Below, piece by piece: positions 34,358 through 43,239 of a stretch of DNA of 64,000 nucleotides; positions within the stretch are counted from its first letter, which is position 1; each line of letters opens with the position of its first letter. Below the pieces are notes generated by a model, which was given only the letters and a program-made list of their open reading frames with translations, did not search any database and was not told the DNA's origin. Source of the DNA: Streptomyces dangxiongensis (lineage in GTDB: Bacteria; Actinomycetota; Actinomycetes; Streptomycetales; Streptomycetaceae); NCBI RefSeq assembly GCF_003675325.1, contig NZ_CP033073.1, positions 1,860,001-1,924,000 on the forward strand. The letters are read 5' to 3'. Both the position numbers and the translations under genes were made by a program.

Positions 34358-35833
34358 ATGAGCGATTTCGAGGCGCTGACGGCGCTCCAGCTCGCCGAGC
34401 TTGTTCGTTCCCGGACCGTGTCACCGGTGGAGGTGGTGCAGAACTCCCTGGACCGCATCGAGCGGCTCAACCCCGCGGTCAACGCGTTCGTCACGGTCTG
34501 CGCCGACCAGGCGCTCGCCGCAGCCAAGGAAGCGGAACAGGCCGTGCTGTCCGGGGCCGAGCTGGGTCCGCTGCACGGGGTGCCCATCGGCGTGAAGGAC
34601 CTGGATCCCGTCGCGGGCGTGCGCGTCACGCGTGGTTCGAAGATCTTCGCGGAGGAGGTCGCACAGGATACGATCCTGTGCGTCGAGCGGTTGACCGATG
34701 CCGGCGCCATCGTGGTCGGCAAGACGAACACGCCGGAGTTCGGGTTCAAGGCGACGACGGACAGCTCCCTGCTGGGGCCGGCGTCCACGCCGTTCAACCT
34801 GACGATGAACGCGGGCGGCTCCTCCGGCGGGAGCGCGGCGGCGGTCGCGACGGGCATGGTCCCGCTGGCGCAGGGCTCGGACGCGGGCGGTTCGCTGCGC
34901 GTACCCGGAGCCTTCTGCGGTGTGTTCACCATGATGACGACCTTCGGACGGGTGGCGGTGCCGGCCCGGCCCAACGCGTTCCGCCGTCTCAACCCGATGG
35001 TCTGCTACGCACCGCTGGCCAGGACCGTGGACGACGCCGTCCTGGGACTCGACCTGATGTCGGGCCCGCACCCCCGGGACCCGTACTCCTTCCCGGTGGG
35101 TGAGCCGCTGGCGGCGGCGCTCTCGCCGTCACTGGCCGGGATGCGGGTCGCCTACACGCCCGACCTCGGCGGATACCCGGTCGAGCCGGAGGTCGTGGCG
35201 CTGGTGCGGGCCGCGCTGCCCGCCCTCGAAGAGGCCGGCGCCGAGATCGTGGAGGTGGACTTCCGGCTGCCGCTCCCCGCCGCCGAGCTGACCCGGATGT
35301 GGCGCCGCTACCTGTCGATGGCCCACGCGGAGTCCGCCGAGATCAGCCTGCGGCAGGGCATCGACCTGCTGGGCGAGCAGGGCCGCGTCGTGGACCCGGG
35401 CTATCTGGACAGTGTCCGGACCGGTGCCGCGCTGAGCGCGGTGGACTTCCGCCTGGGCGACCTCGTGCGCACCCAGGTGCTGGACGCGTTCGAGGACGTC
35501 TTCGACGGCTACGACCTGATCGTCAGCCCGGTGAACTGCGTGGCGGGCATCCCCAACGACACCACGCGCACCACCGTCGGCCCCCGTCAGGTCAACGGCC
35601 AGGACACCGACCCGTTCGTCGGCTGGTCCATGACGAGCCCGTACAACCTGATCGGCAGCCCCGCGGCCACCGTCCCGGTGGGCCGGGCGGCCAACGGCGT
35701 CCCCGTCGGCATGCAGCTCGCGGCCCGCCGGCACAACGACGCGGCCGTCGTCCGCGGTGCCGCCGCCTGCCAGGAGCACCTCGACTGGCAGCACCTGTAC
35801 CAGCAGTTCGACCCGGGGCTCACCGCCCGGTGA
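34358..35833 (+). CDS. Amidase (amidase-signature family)
   Basis: 491 residues. The Ser-cisSer-Lys triad is visible: Lys in HGVPIGVKDLDPVAG, cis-Ser in NAGGSSGGSAAAVATG and nucleophilic Ser in GSDAGGSLRVPGAFCG. The family hydrolyses amide bonds of small molecules, or in GatA generates ammonia. Here it leads an operon with a HAD phosphatase and an MFS transporter, so a role in uptake or turnover of a specific amide is likely, not tRNA amidation. ATG at 34358 follows AGGAAGGAAAG. Substrate unknown. Confidence 0.9.
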   Translation: MSDFEALTALQLAELVRSRTVSPVEVVQNSLDRIERLNPAVNAFVTVCADQALAAAKEAEQAVLSGAELGPLHGVPIGVKDLDPVAGVRVTRGSKIFAEEVAQDTILCVERLTDAGAIVVGKTNTPEFGFKATTDSSLLGPASTPFNLTMNAGGSSGGSAAAVATGMVPLAQGSDAGGSLRVPGAFCGVFTMMTTFGRVAVPARPNAFRRLNPMVCYAPLARTVDDAVLGLDLMSGPHPRDPYSFPVGEPLAAALSPSLAGMRVAYTPDLGGYPVEPEVVALVRAALPALEEAGAEIVEVDFRLPLPAAELTRMWRRYLSMAHAESAEISLRQGIDLLGEQGRVVDPGYLDSVRTGAALSAVDFRLGDLVRTQVLDAFEDVFDGYDLIVSPVNCVAGIPNDTTRTTVGPRQVNGQDTDPFVGWSMTSPYNLIGSPAATVPVGRAANGVPVGMQLAARRHNDAAVVRGAAACQEHLDWQHLYQQFDPGLTAR

Positions 35834-35893
35834 CGTCCCGCCCGGCCACTGGGCCCCACACCCGCCCCCCAGGGACAAGGATGGTTGACACCG

Positions 35894-36562
35894 ATGACCG
35901 CACACCCCTCCGGCGCTGAGCCGGTCCGCGCCGCACTCTTCGATCTCGACGGCACGCTGGTGGCCACCGAGCACCGCAGCCGTGCCGCGTGGACCCGGCT
36001 GTTCCGTGCGCACGGGCTGGAGGTCGACGACGCCCTGCTGGCCACCTTCGTCGGCCGCCGTGGCCAGGAGGCGCTGGCCGACCATGTGCACCGCTTCCCG
36101 GGCGGTTCCGTCCCCGACCTGTTCGAGGAGGCCGTCGGATACCTCGACGGCCCCGACATCCCGCCGCCCTTCCCGGTACCGGGCGCCGAGGTGCTGGTGA
36201 AGAAGCTGCACGCCGAGGGGGTGCCGATGGCCGTGGTCACCTCCGGGCTGCGCGAGCACGCCCGCGCGCTGCTCGACCACGTGGGCGGCGCGGGCCTGTT
36301 CACCGCGCTGATCACCGCCGAGGACGTGCGCCGGGGCAAACCGGACCCCGAGGGCTTCCTCGCCGGGTGTGCCGCGCTGGGCGTCTCCCCGGCACAGGCG
36401 GTGGCGTTCGAGGACGCGCCCGCGGGAATCGCCGCGGCCAAGGCGGCCGGGCTCAGGTGCGTCGCGCTGACCACCACGCACGCCGCCGAGGCGCTGGGCG
36501 CCGCGGACCTCGTCGCGCCCGACCTCGCCGACATCAGCATGCCGCGGCTGTTCGCCGCCTGA
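35894..36562 (+). CDS. HAD-superfamily hydrolase (phosphatase/phosphoglucomutase type)
   Basis: 222 residues with motifs I FDLDGTLV (nucleophile Asp), II VVTSG, III the lysine of GKPDPEGFL and IV AFEDAPAG, plus a C1 helical cap. This is the layout of beta-phosphoglucomutase/phosphoglycolate phosphatase-like enzymes. ATG 35894 is chosen; an in-frame TTG at 35885 sits at a better distance from AAGG and is possible. It lies between amidase and MFS genes with 60 and 23 nt gaps. Confidence 0.85.
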   Translation: MTAHPSGAEPVRAALFDLDGTLVATEHRSRAAWTRLFRAHGLEVDDALLATFVGRRGQEALADHVHRFPGGSVPDLFEEAVGYLDGPDIPPPFPVPGAEVLVKKLHAEGVPMAVVTSGLREHARALLDHVGGAGLFTALITAEDVRRGKPDPEGFLAGCAALGVSPAQAVAFEDAPAGIAAAKAAGLRCVALTTTHAAEALGAADLVAPDLADISMPRLFAA

Positions 36563-36585
36563 TCCACTCCACGGACGGACCCACC

Positions 36586-38076
36586 ATGCGAAGCAAGGAC
36601 GCCGACCCGGACCGTTCCCCCGCGCCGGCGCGGACGGACGATCCGGTGCCCCCCGGGGGGAGCGGTGCGCCGGCCCTGCCGGCCGCCCACCGCTGGCGGC
36701 TCCTTGCGGTGCTGCTCGCGGCCCAGTTCATGGCCAACATCGACACCGCGATCGCCAACATCGCCGCACCGGCCATCCGCGGCGACCTCCACGCCTCCGG
36801 CGGGGAGACCGGCCTGGTGATCTCCGGTTACGTGGTGGCCTACGCGGTACTGCTCGTCACCGGCGCGCGGCTCGGCGCCAGCCACGGCCACCGCCGTGTC
36901 TTCCTGGCCGGGATGGCTCTCTTCACCGTCGCCTCGCTGGCCTGCGCGCTGGCCCCGGGCGCGCTCGTGCTGATCGCCGCGCGCGTCGCGCAAGGGGCCG
37001 GCGCGGCGCTGATGGTGCCCCAGGTGCTCAGCGGCATCCAGACGCACTTCGCCGGCCGGGAGCGGATGAAGGCGCTGGGCTACTACGCGATCGCGCTCTC
37101 CGGAGGCGCGGTGGCCGGCCAGGCCCTGGGCGGCGTGCTGATCGCCGCCGACCTGTTCGGTACGGGCTGGCGCCCCATCTTCCTGATCAACGTGCCGGTC
37201 GGCATCCTGCTCGGCTGGGCGGCACGGCGCTGCATGCCGGCCGAGAAGAGGACCGGCGGCTGGGACGACGTGGACGCCCGCGGCATGCTCCTGCTGTCCG
37301 CCGCGGTCCTGCTGCTGATCGTCCCGCTGCTCCTCGGCACCGACCAGGGCTGGCCCGCCTGGACCTGGGTCTGCCTGGCCGCGAGCGTGCCGGTGGCGCT
37401 GGCCTTCCGGCGCGGCCAGCGCCGGCTCGCCGCGCGGGGCGGCCGGCCGCTGATCGCCGAGGAGGTGGTCCGCGAGCCTGCCGTCCGGTGGCTGCTCGCC
37501 GCCCACGGCGTCACCACCATGACCTACTTCGCCCTGCTGTTCGTCCTGGCGGTCTACCTCCAGGACGGCCTGGGGCACGGGCCCGCCTACGCCGGGCTGG
37601 CGATGGTCACCTGGGTGGCGGCCTTCGGCCTGGCCGGCCCGCTGCTCGCCGCCGCACCCGAACGCCACCGGCCGGCGATGCCCGCGCTCGGCTGCCTGGT
37701 CCTCGCCGCCGGCTACACCGCCGTGTGGTGCTACCTGGTCACCGGGCACCGCTCCGGACCCGTCCTGTTCCTGCTGCTGGGCATCGGCGGACTGGGCCTG
37801 GGCATCAGCTCCAACTCCCTGATCGGCCAGATGACGTTCACCCTCCCGGACGACTACGCCGCCGACCTGTCCGGAGTCATCAGCACCAACGCGCAACTGT
37901 GCGGGGCGCTGGGCGTCGCGACCCTGGGCGGCCTCTACCTCTCCCTGTCCGACACGTCCGGGGCCACGGCCGGGTCGGCGGCCCACGCACTCCGATGGAT
38001 GCTCTGCGCGTCGGCCGCCCTGTCGGTCCTCTCCGCGGCGGCAGCCCACCGCGGCAGCCGCCCACCCACAGCGTGA
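36586..38076 (+). CDS. MFS transporter, DHA2 (14-helix) type
   Basis: 496 residues. The N-terminal MANIDTAIANIAAPAI and the ARVAQGAGAALMVPQVLSGI (motif C-like) segments plus about 14 hydrophobic spans indicate a DHA2 drug/metabolite exporter. A GARLGASHGHRRVFLAG loop corresponds to motif A. Last gene of the amidase operon, so it may export the amidase product or its inhibitor. Specificity cannot be read. Confidence 0.87.
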   Translation: MRSKDADPDRSPAPARTDDPVPPGGSGAPALPAAHRWRLLAVLLAAQFMANIDTAIANIAAPAIRGDLHASGGETGLVISGYVVAYAVLLVTGARLGASHGHRRVFLAGMALFTVASLACALAPGALVLIAARVAQGAGAALMVPQVLSGIQTHFAGRERMKALGYYAIALSGGAVAGQALGGVLIAADLFGTGWRPIFLINVPVGILLGWAARRCMPAEKRTGGWDDVDARGMLLLSAAVLLLIVPLLLGTDQGWPAWTWVCLAASVPVALAFRRGQRRLAARGGRPLIAEEVVREPAVRWLLAAHGVTTMTYFALLFVLAVYLQDGLGHGPAYAGLAMVTWVAAFGLAGPLLAAAPERHRPAMPALGCLVLAAGYTAVWCYLVTGHRSGPVLFLLLGIGGLGLGISSNSLIGQMTFTLPDDYAADLSGVISTNAQLCGALGVATLGGLYLSLSDTSGATAGSAAHALRWMLCASAALSVLSAAAAHRGSRPPTA

Positions 38077-38136
38077 ACTACGCTGTGTAGCCGGAGCGTT
38101 ACGAAACTGCGCTCGGGCCCGAGGGGAGTCAGCCGT

Positions 38137-38979
38137 ATGTCGCAGCGACGCGTCGTCACCGGCCGCAGCCAGGAACCACGTCAGCGCTTCGCCGAGGAAC
38201 TGCGGACCCTGCGGACCGGCAGCGGGACGAGCCTGCGACAACTCGGGGAGCGGCTGGGCTGGGACTGGTCCCTGTTCGGCAAGATGGAGAAGGGCGAGAC
38301 GCTCGGCAGCCCCGAGGTCGTCCAGGCCCTCGACACGCACTACGGCACACCGGGACTGCTGCTCGCGCTGTGGGAGTTGGCCGCCGGGGACCACACGCAG
38401 TTCCGCGAGCGGTACCGGCGGTACATGGCGCTGGAGGCCAAGGCGGTGAGCCTGTGGCACTTCGCGGTGAGCGTCCTGCCGGGGCTGTTGCAGACGCCGG
38501 GGTACGCGCGGGAGGTGCTGGCGGCGGGTGGGCTGAAGGGGCGGGAACTGGAGCAGCAGATCGAAGCCCGGATGGGGCGGCGCGAGTTGCTGGAGGGAGA
38601 GGATACTCCGCGGTTTCGGACGATCCTCTCCGAGGCGGTGCTCCGTATGGCGCTGCTGGACGCGGACGCGTGGCGCGGGCAGTTGCAGCACTTGGCCGAG
38701 GTGGCGGGACGGCCGAACTTCGTGGTCCAGGTACTGCCGTTCAGTGCGGGCCCGTACGGTCTTGATAGCACTGACGTGTGGTTTCTGCGGTTGCCTGATG
38801 GACGTACCGTGGCATACACGGAGAACGCGCACCGAGGCGAACTGATCGAGGACAGCACGGCAGTTGAGAAACTGCAAGGCGCTTACGATGCAGTGCGTGA
38901 CCTGGCGCTGTCCCCAGCCGAGTCGCGGAAGTTCGTCCTGCGCATGTTGGAGGAAGTACCGTGCGAACCATCGACGTGA
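38137..38979 (+). CDS. XRE-family regulator with DUF5753 domain
   Basis: 280 residues: HTH at about 15-60 (LRTLRTGSGTSLRQLGERLGWDWSLFGKMEKGE) and a DUF5753 domain from about 90 onward (HFAVSVLPGLLQTPGYAREVL, RQELL-like MGRRELLEGEDTPRF, VVQVLPF). Such proteins pair with small DUF397 proteins in Streptomyces and affect development or antibiotic production in characterised cases. The ATG begins 60 nt after the MFS stop. It overlaps its DUF397 partner by 19 nt. Confidence 0.93.
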   Translation: MSQRRVVTGRSQEPRQRFAEELRTLRTGSGTSLRQLGERLGWDWSLFGKMEKGETLGSPEVVQALDTHYGTPGLLLALWELAAGDHTQFRERYRRYMALEAKAVSLWHFAVSVLPGLLQTPGYAREVLAAGGLKGRELEQQIEARMGRRELLEGEDTPRFRTILSEAVLRMALLDADAWRGQLQHLAEVAGRPNFVVQVLPFSAGPYGLDSTDVWFLRLPDGRTVAYTENAHRGELIEDSTAVEKLQGAYDAVRDLALSPAESRKFVLRMLEEVPCEPST

Positions 38980-39170
38980 GTGCCCTGACCTGGCGCAAGA
39001 GTTCCTACAGCAACTCGGACGGCGGCGCGTGCATCGAGGTCTCCGACGACTTCGGCGCCGTCGTGCCGGTGCGGGACAGCAAGGTTGCCCACGGGCCGGT
39101 GCTCATGTTCCCGGCCGACGGCTGGACCTCCTTCGTCGCGGCCGTCAGGAACAATCGTCTCGGCTACTGA
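38961..39170 (+). CDS. DUF397 domain protein
   Basis: 69 residues from a GTG inside the 3' end of the XRE gene: TWRKSSYSNSDGGACIEVSD is the DUF397 signature, followed by VPVRDSKVAHGPVLMFPADGW and a final AAVRNNR. The overlap shows translational coupling with the regulator, the usual arrangement. Confidence 0.93.
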   Translation: MRTIDVSALTWRKSSYSNSDGGACIEVSDDFGAVVPVRDSKVAHGPVLMFPADGWTSFVAAVRNNRLGY

Positions 39171-39192
39171 CGCTGAACCTCGACGCCACCCG

Positions 39193-39220
39193 GGGGCGCG
39201 GTGACCCGGCACCGCGCCCC
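39193..39220. terminator. Bidirectional stem-loop terminator
   Basis: GGGGCGCGGTG (39193-39203) and CACCGCGCCCC (39210-39220) pair perfectly over 11 bp around a 6-nt loop, between the convergent DUF397 and pyruvate oxidase genes. Confidence 0.7.
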
Positions 39221-39234
39221 AGAGGAACCCTGTC

Positions 39235-40998
39235 TCAGAGCGTGCTGTCGTCCCCTTGGCTGCGTACGATCTCCTTGACCTTGGCCATGGCGTACCCCCA
39301 GCCCTGCTCGACCGTCGGCTTGGCCGGCACCGCGATCTCGTCCGGGTTGGTGAGCACGTCGAGCAGGACGGGCCCAGGGGTGTCGAAGGCCTGGCGTACG
39401 GCCTTCTCCAGCTCGGCCGGGTCGGTCACGCGGATGCCGGGGATGCCCATGGCCGTGGCGACGGCGGCGAAGTCAGGGTTGTCCAGGACGGTGCCGAACT
39501 CGGGGAGCCCGGCCTGTTCCTGTTCCAGCTTGACCATGCCCAGGCGGCGGTTGTCGAAGACGACGAGCTTCACGGGGAGGTTGTGCGTCTTGAGTGTCAT
39601 GAGGTCGCCGAGGAGCATGCTCAGCCCGCCGTCCCCGCAGAAGGCCACGACCTGCCGCTCACGGTCCAGGCACTGGGCGCCCAGCGCCTGGGGCATCGCG
39701 TTGGCCATCGAGCCGAGGTTGTAGGAACCGATGAGCTGCCGCTGACCGCGCATCTCGACGAAACGCGAGAGCCACACCGTCGCCATGCCGGTGTCGGAGG
39801 TGAAGACGGTGTCGTCGTCGGCCAGCCGGTCCACCACGGCCGCCAGCGCCTCCGGCCGGATGTCGTGGGTGCGGTTGTCGAGCGAGGAGCGGATGCGTCC
39901 GATCAGGCGCTTGTCGTGCGCCGGGTCGGCCAGTCGGGCCTGGCTCTCACTCCACTGCTGGAAACGCTCCCGTGCCTTGTCGAGGTGCGAGCGGTCCCGC
40001 GCGCCGTCCGTGTCGGCGGGCGGGGCGGCGAGGTGGGTGAGCAGGTCCCGGACGGTCACGCCGGTGTCGCCGACCAGACCGATGTCGACCGGTACGCGCC
40101 GCCCGATGTGGGCCGCCTCGGTGTCCACCTGGATGACGGTCTTCCCCTCCGGATACCAGTCCCGGTAGGGGAAGTCGGTTCCCAGGAGCAGCAGGGTGTC
40201 CGCGTCGTTCAGGGCCGACGCGGCGGCCGGGTTGCCGATCAGTCCGGTCTGGCCGACCTGGAACGGGTTGGTGTCGCCCTCGAAGCCCTCCTTGGCCTTG
40301 AGGGTGAGCACCATCGGCGCGGCGAGCCGGTCGGCGAGGGTCAGCACGTCCTCGCGCGCGCCGCGCGCGCCCCGTCCGACGAGCAGCGTGACCCGTTCCG
40401 AGCCGTCCAGGACTTCGGCGGCCCGGCGCACGGCGGACTCCTCCGGCCGGCTGAGCGGAGCGTTGAGGGAGAACCTGGCCGGGCGGTCCGTGTCCAGTTC
40501 GCGTTCGCCCAGGTCACCGGGGACGGTGAGGACGGCGACCCCCTTGCGGCCCAGGGCGTGGCGGACCGCCGTCTCGAGCATCTGCGGCAGTTGGTCGGGT
40601 GAGGTGATGGTCGCGCGGAAGACGGCCACGTCGCTGAAGAGGGCGTCGTTGTCGACTTCCTGGAAGTAGTCGGTGCCGAGTTCGGGAAGCGGTACCTGGC
40701 CGGCGATCGCCAGGACGGGGGTGTGGCTCTTGGCCGCGTCGTACAGCCCGTTGAGCAGGTGGACGGAACCGGGTCCGACCGTGCCCATGCAGACACCGAG
40801 GGTGCCCGAGAGCTGCGACTGGGCGCTCGCGGCGAACGCCGCCGCCTCCTCGTGCCGGCAGCCCACCCACTCCAGGTCCTCGGTGGTGCGGATGGCGTCC
40901 GTCAGGGGATTGAGCGCGTCTCCCACCACGCCGAACACCTGGCGCACACCGAGTTCGCTCAGTGCGTCCACGATCACGCGGGCGACGGTACGGGCCAC
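39235..40998 (-). CDS. poxB: Thiamine-diphosphate-dependent pyruvate oxidase/dehydrogenase (PoxB type)
   Basis: 587 residues. N-terminal catalytic Glu region GCRHEEAAAFAASAQSQLSG, central FAD/nucleotide domain (residues about 190-330) and the C-terminal ThDP motif CGDGGLSMLLGDLMTL...LVVFDNRRLGM (GDG-x26-NN). Length and PGSVHLLNGLYDAAKSHTPVLAIAGQVP fit PoxB-like pyruvate:quinone oxidoreductases, which turn pyruvate into acetate and CO2 at the membrane; the family also includes acetolactate-synthase-like proteins, so the substrate is inferred. It ends opposite a bidirectional terminator and is 14 nt downstream of the broken glutamate-synthase-like gene. Confidence 0.85.
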   Translation of the reverse strand: MARTVARVIVDALSELGVRQVFGVVGDALNPLTDAIRTTEDLEWVGCRHEEAAAFAASAQSQLSGTLGVCMGTVGPGSVHLLNGLYDAAKSHTPVLAIAGQVPLPELGTDYFQEVDNDALFSDVAVFRATITSPDQLPQMLETAVRHALGRKGVAVLTVPGDLGERELDTDRPARFSLNAPLSRPEESAVRRAAEVLDGSERVTLLVGRGARGAREDVLTLADRLAAPMVLTLKAKEGFEGDTNPFQVGQTGLIGNPAAASALNDADTLLLLGTDFPYRDWYPEGKTVIQVDTEAAHIGRRVPVDIGLVGDTGVTVRDLLTHLAAPPADTDGARDRSHLDKARERFQQWSESQARLADPAHDKRLIGRIRSSLDNRTHDIRPEALAAVVDRLADDDTVFTSDTGMATVWLSRFVEMRGQRQLIGSYNLGSMANAMPQALGAQCLDRERQVVAFCGDGGLSMLLGDLMTLKTHNLPVKLVVFDNRRLGMVKLEQEQAGLPEFGTVLDNPDFAAVATAMGIPGIRVTDPAELEKAVRQAFDTPGPVLLDVLTNPDEIAVPAKPTVEQGWGYAMAKVKEIVRSQGDDSTL

Positions 40999-41012
40999 TT
41001 GGGTCCTCCAGT

Positions 41013-42599
41013 TCAGACGGTGAATCGGTCGGGGTCGGCGGCCTGCCAGTCGGCCGCCCAGGCGGCAGGCGGTTCAGCGAGCAACTGCCCGGGTTCGAGC
41101 CACTCGTACAGTTCCTCGTAGGAGCGCTCGGTGTACGGGTCGATGCGCCGGCGGAGCATGTGCGGGCGCAGGCCGGCGGGGTCGGTGACGCCCATGGACG
41201 CCATGAGCTGGAGGGCGCCGGCCACGGTCGCCTCCTGGAAGCGCTGGACGCGCGGTGTCTTGTCCCGCACGTCGAGGGCGCGGGCGCGGTGGGGGTCCTG
41301 GGTCGTCACACCGGTGGGGCAGGTGTTCGTGTGGCAGCGCTGGGCCTGGATGCAGCCGACGGCGAACATCATCGCCCGCGCCGCGTTGCCGTAGTCGGCT
41401 CCCTGCACCAGGCGTTTGACCAGGTCGGTACCCGTGGCGATCTTGCCGCTCGCCCCGATCCTGATGTGGTCGCGCAGGCCGGCGCCGACGAGGGCGTTGT
41501 GCACGGTGAGCAGGCCCTCGGTCAGGGGCGTTCCCATGTGGTCGGCGAACTCCAGGGGCGCGGCTCCGGTGCCGCCCTCGCCTCCGTCCACGACGATGAA
41601 GTCGGGCGTGGTGCCCTCCTCCAGCATGGCCTTGCACACGGCCAGGAACTGCCGGCGCGAGCCCACGCACAGTTTGAATCCGGCGGGCTTGCCACCGGAC
41701 AGCTCCCGCATCCGGGCGATGAAGCGGACGAGTTCGCGCGGGGTGGAGAACACCCGGTGGTACGGCGGAGAGATCACCGTCCGCCCCTCGGGCACGCCCC
41801 GTACCTCCGCTATCTCGGCGTTGACCTTCGCGCCGGGCAGGACGCCGCCGATGCCCGGCTTGGCGCCCTGGGAGAGAGCTTCAGGGACACGCACTTGACG
41901 TGCTCGTGCGCGGCCTTGTCCGCGAATTCGGCGGGGTCGAAATTTCCGTCCTCGGTACGGCAGCCGAAGTAGCCGGTGCCTATCTCCCAGACCAGGTCCC
42001 CGCCCGGCCGCAGGTGGTACTCCGACAGGCCGCCCTCGCCGGTGTCGTGGGCGAAGCCCCCGGCCGCCGCGCCGCCGTTGAGGGCGAGGACGGCGTTGCC
42101 CGACAGTGAACCGAAACTTCATCGCCGACACGTTCAGCAGCGCCATGTCGTAGGGACGGCGGCAGTCGGGGCCGCCGATCCGCACCCTCGGAGGCGTCTT
42201 CGGCACCGGGCACGGAGCCATCGACGGCACCAGGAACTCGTAGCCGGGCTGGTACACGTCCTGTTCCGTGCCGTACGGCTGCTCGGCGTCCGTGCCTTTC
42301 GCCCGCTCGTACACGATGGTGCGGACGTCCCGGTCGAAGGGGCGCCCGTCGAAGTTCCGCTCGACGAAGTACTGCTGCAACTCCGGGCGGATCCGCTCCA
42401 GGAGGAAGCGGGCGTGTCCCAGAACGGGATAGTTGCGCAGCACCGAGTGCCGACGCTGCACCAGGTCCGCCACACCCAGCAGACCGAGCAGGACGAGCGG
42501 TACGGCGGCCACGCACCACCAGGGGGACAGACCGACCGCCGCGACGGCCGCCGCCATGCCGGCGGCCAGGATCAGGGCCACGATTGCCATACGAGTCAC
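41013..42599 (-). pseudogene. FMN-binding glutamate synthase-like protein, disrupted by two indels
   Basis: The N-terminus (two membrane helices, then RRHSVLRNYPVLGHARFLLERIRPELQQY) and C-terminus (GAKPGIGGVLPGAKV, VVDGGEGGTGAAP, GCIQAQRCHTNTCPTGV with the cluster-type Cys) match GltB2-like FMN proteins. Between them about 80 residues read out of frame. A one-base insertion at 42118-42119 (CTT where CT is expected) shifts the frame after NVSAM, and a two-base insertion in a GAGAGAG run at 41871-41877 restores it before QGAKPGIGG. The correct protein (SGNAVLALNGGAAAGGFAH..., TGEGGLSEYH, GTGYFGCRTEDGNFDP) is readable in the other frame. These lost residues include the FMN/substrate loop, so the product cannot work unless the indels are sequencing errors. 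Confidence 0.85.
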
Positions 42600-42772
42600 C
42601 CCTCGCTCATTGCCGTGCGCCGCCCTTCCAGTCCTGCGGTTTCGTCAAGAAACCTGCAAGGCGCGGCATGGCGCACGCGGTGGCGACGCGGCGGACGAGC
42701 CGCGCGGAAGACGCCGCCAGGTGCCGTGTCCGGACGGACGCGAGGGCGCAGCGGTGATCACGCCCCGGGAGG

Positions 42773-42985
42773 CTAGATCGCCAGGAAGGCCGGCCGGGAC
42801 GCCGGACAGCCCCGCACACAGACCCAGAGCCGGAACGGCAGACCCAGGTGCCGCACCTCGGCCAGCACCCGGCCGCTCGCTCCGAGCGGCCGGGCGCAGA
42901 CGGCGCAGTCCATGGCCATCTGCTGGCGTGGCAGGAGCCGTGCGACGTCGGGGAGGGGCGGGAGCACCGTGACAGAACTGTTCAC
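42773..42985 (-). CDS. Small Cys-motif protein, unknown
   Basis: 70 residues from a GTG at 42985 (VNSSVTVLPPLPDVARLL, AGGAAG upstream). It contains CAVCARPLG and WVCVRGCP, a CxxC...CxxxC arrangement suggesting a small zinc-binding fold. The start overlaps the preceding stop by 4 nt (GTGA). Last gene of a coupled operon. I do not recognise the family. Confidence 0.6.
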   Translation of the reverse strand: MNSSVTVLPPLPDVARLLPRQQMAMDCAVCARPLGASGRVLAEVRHLGLPFRLWVCVRGCPASRPAFLAI

Positions 42986-43239
42986 TCGGTCTTCCTGACG
43001 CGCGGTCCGGCCCACGGCTCTTCGTCGTGCGGGTGCCCGCTGCCGGAGGTGTCCGGGATGAGCCCGCGGCCGGTGCCGGCCGTGGACGGCTCACCCCGGA
43101 AGGTCCGGCCACCGGTGGAGCGGGCGCCGGAGACCGTCCGGCCCGGAGTGGTGGATCTCGTCATCGATGGAGCCCTCGGCTGTTCTCGGGCGGTGGCCGG
43201 CTCGGCCGGTGATGCCGTGGTGTGCCGGGGCGGGTTCAC
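42982..43239 (-). CDS. Small Ser/Thr/Arg-rich protein, unknown
   Basis: 85 residues from a GTG at 43239, low complexity and probably disordered (AGTGRGLIPDTSGSGHPHDEEPWAGP). Both ends overlap neighbours by exactly 4 nt (GTGA at 43236-43239 and 42982-42985), which is the strongest evidence that it is translated. An internal ATG at 43164 is an alternative start. No function can be suggested. Confidence 0.5.
   Translation of the reverse strand: MNPPRHTTASPAEPATAREQPRAPSMTRSTTPGRTVSGARSTGGRTFRGEPSTAGTGRGLIPDTSGSGHPHDEEPWAGPRVRKTE

Noticed and set aside
41867..42122. Programmed frameshifting in the glutamate-synthase-like gene
   Set aside because: Two separate shifts of different size would be required and neither site is a classical slippery heptamer; pseudogene or sequencing error is simpler.
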